A stretch of DNA of 38,872 bases from Linderina pennispora. Taxonomy: Eukaryota > Kickxellomycota > Kickxellomycetes > Kickxellales > Kickxellaceae. Every line of letters starts with the position of its first letter. Within the stretch, counting starts at the first letter, position 1. Both the position numbers and the translations under genes were made by a program. Of the stretch, positions 37,839-38,872 are shown piece after piece. A model generated the notes under the pieces. It did not search any database. It had not been told where the DNA came from and saw nothing but the letters and a program-made list of their open reading frames with translations. The DNA lies in the NCBI RefSeq assembly GCF_002104995.1, contig NW_024468332.1, positions 1 through 38,872 on the forward strand, given 5' to 3'.

Positions 37839-38872
37839 TGTGATTTTTGGCAATACTGTCTGAATTCCAGCGAGGAAATTGGCCGGGGGAACAGTGCGCT
37901 GAGCCCGAATGAGACAGTGACGATAAAGCTGAGATATTTTGGTCAACCCAGTGTGGAGTGCACATAATACAGGAACTGGTTGGGGACTGGCAATTTATAA
38001 CTCTATCCATTCTCGGCTGGCGATGCAGGGGAGGAATGTTCGTCGTTGGTGCTGTGCGAGTGCGTCCATGCTGCTCACCATGAATGGCAAGAAGTGCTCG
38101 CTTACTCTTGCAGATCCACTTTTCCACTGGGCTAGGCTGCTCTCTCCCAGCACAGTGACGCCTTTTTCTTAGCAACCCATGGCCAATGGAACAATCCGAT
38201 GAGGCCCAGCGCGGACCACGGGGTGGAGAGCCCGTGGATCGCACACCAGGCAGCCTCAGGAACCATGCTCTGATTTGGTCGTGGCTCAAGTGCTCGGAAG
38301 ACAATCCACACCCCATTGGCGGTCAACCGCAGATATATGACAGCGCTTCTGGCTAGCTGCTATCAACTTTAATGCCGACGAGAATATGCCTACGAGTTCA
38401 AGGGGAAGGAGCCTGCGCAATTCCACTTGTAGCTCCGAGATATCCATGAGGGGGAGGTAGCGCTGGGGGACTGGGCAAGGTGCGCGCTGATATGGAAAGA
38501 TAGCATGCAAGGTGCTTGCGGAAACCCGCAGCACAGATATCGACCAGGTAGTCCGCCAAAATACTGGTAAACATTGGGGGGATATGAGGTGCCGCACGCT
38601 GACAAACTCAGCACGCTGACAAACCCAGCACACGGACTATCATTGACTATGCATACGTTTGACATCCGCGCCCTCTCACAGATAGCTGATGCCAGCAGGC
38701 GAGGTCCGCAGACTCAGTATCGCCGCCAGGGTACACATACAAGGTATGATTCATACGCGAAGCCAAGAATAGAGGCTATCCAGGTACTACTGTGGAGAAA
38801 CCCAGTTGGCCCTCCACCAGAGCCCAACCTTGCGACAATGTCACAGCGTTGGGATCAATACATGTCGTATCT
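37839..38872. other. Right-end stretch with no recognisable gene
   Basis: About 1 kb upstream of the PPxY gene. Open frames (37834-38316 minus, 38286-38633 minus, 37939-38172 plus) have no family likeness. A 17-bp unit, GCACGCTGACAAACTCA and a one-base variant, occurs twice in tandem at 38594-38627. Confidence 0.45.
38594..38627. repeat. 17-bp tandem repeat, two copies
   Basis: Two adjacent copies of GCACGCTGACAAAC(T/C)CA differing at one base, followed by the first four bases of a third. Confidence 0.8.

Noticed and set aside
38286-38633. Minus-strand frame with an amphipathic segment (MDISELQVELRRLLPLELVG)
   Set aside because: The segment looks faintly protein-like, but the frame has no family match and part of it overlaps the 17-bp tandem repeat; too weak to call.

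Overview
The window is nuclear DNA of a fungus. The evidence is short spliceosomal introns (74-137 bp, one of 404 bp) with GTAAGT-like donors, CTAAC or TACTAAT branch points and TAG acceptors, TATA boxes about 70-120 bp before start codons, and a set of orthologous fungal genes (EFL1, CDD1, MPH1/FANCM, VPS20, HMG-CoA lyase). The gene content and the secreted class 3 lipases resembling Rhizomucor lipase suggest an early-diverging lineage; Kickxellomycotina (Coemansia/Linderina-like) is my best guess, by inference only. I saw no viral, plasmid, transposon, CRISPR, rRNA or tRNA sequence.

Left part (1-14.7 kb): four secreted class 3 lipases in two subfamilies. A (one intron) and B lie on the minus strand at 0.6-3.5 kb; C and D lie on the plus strand at 11.5-14.7 kb. 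A pairs with C and B pairs with D. Between the two pairs are three single-copy genes: EFL1 (60S ribosome maturation GTPase, minus), a five-exon cytidine deaminase (plus) and an MT-A70 family methyltransferase-like protein (plus) in which the catalytic DPPW is DPPL. A decayed or non-coding segment of about 190 bp is duplicated on both sides of lipase A, pointing to a tandem duplication with a period near 1.83 kb.

Middle (14.7-27 kb): a small PPxY protein (minus), a 754-residue RING protein (plus) and a two-exon arrestin-like protein (minus), followed by 3.9 kb in which I recognise no gene.

Right part (27-38.9 kb): a very large FANCM/Mph1 helicase (minus) with an RGG-rich insertion inside its second RecA domain; a single-pass membrane protein with a pacifastin-like cysteine module (minus); mitochondrial HMG-CoA lyase (plus); the ESCRT-III subunit VPS20 with a GC-AG intron (plus); and a second small protein with three PPxY motifs (minus) that seems to lose its frame near the C-terminus. 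The last 1.1 kb holds no recognisable gene.

Most of these genes are independent housekeeping or secreted functions. Two themes stand out: extracellular lipid hydrolysis (the four lipases), and ubiquitin-linked membrane traffic (arrestin, RING protein, two PPxY proteins, VPS20). The second grouping is by function only and may be chance.
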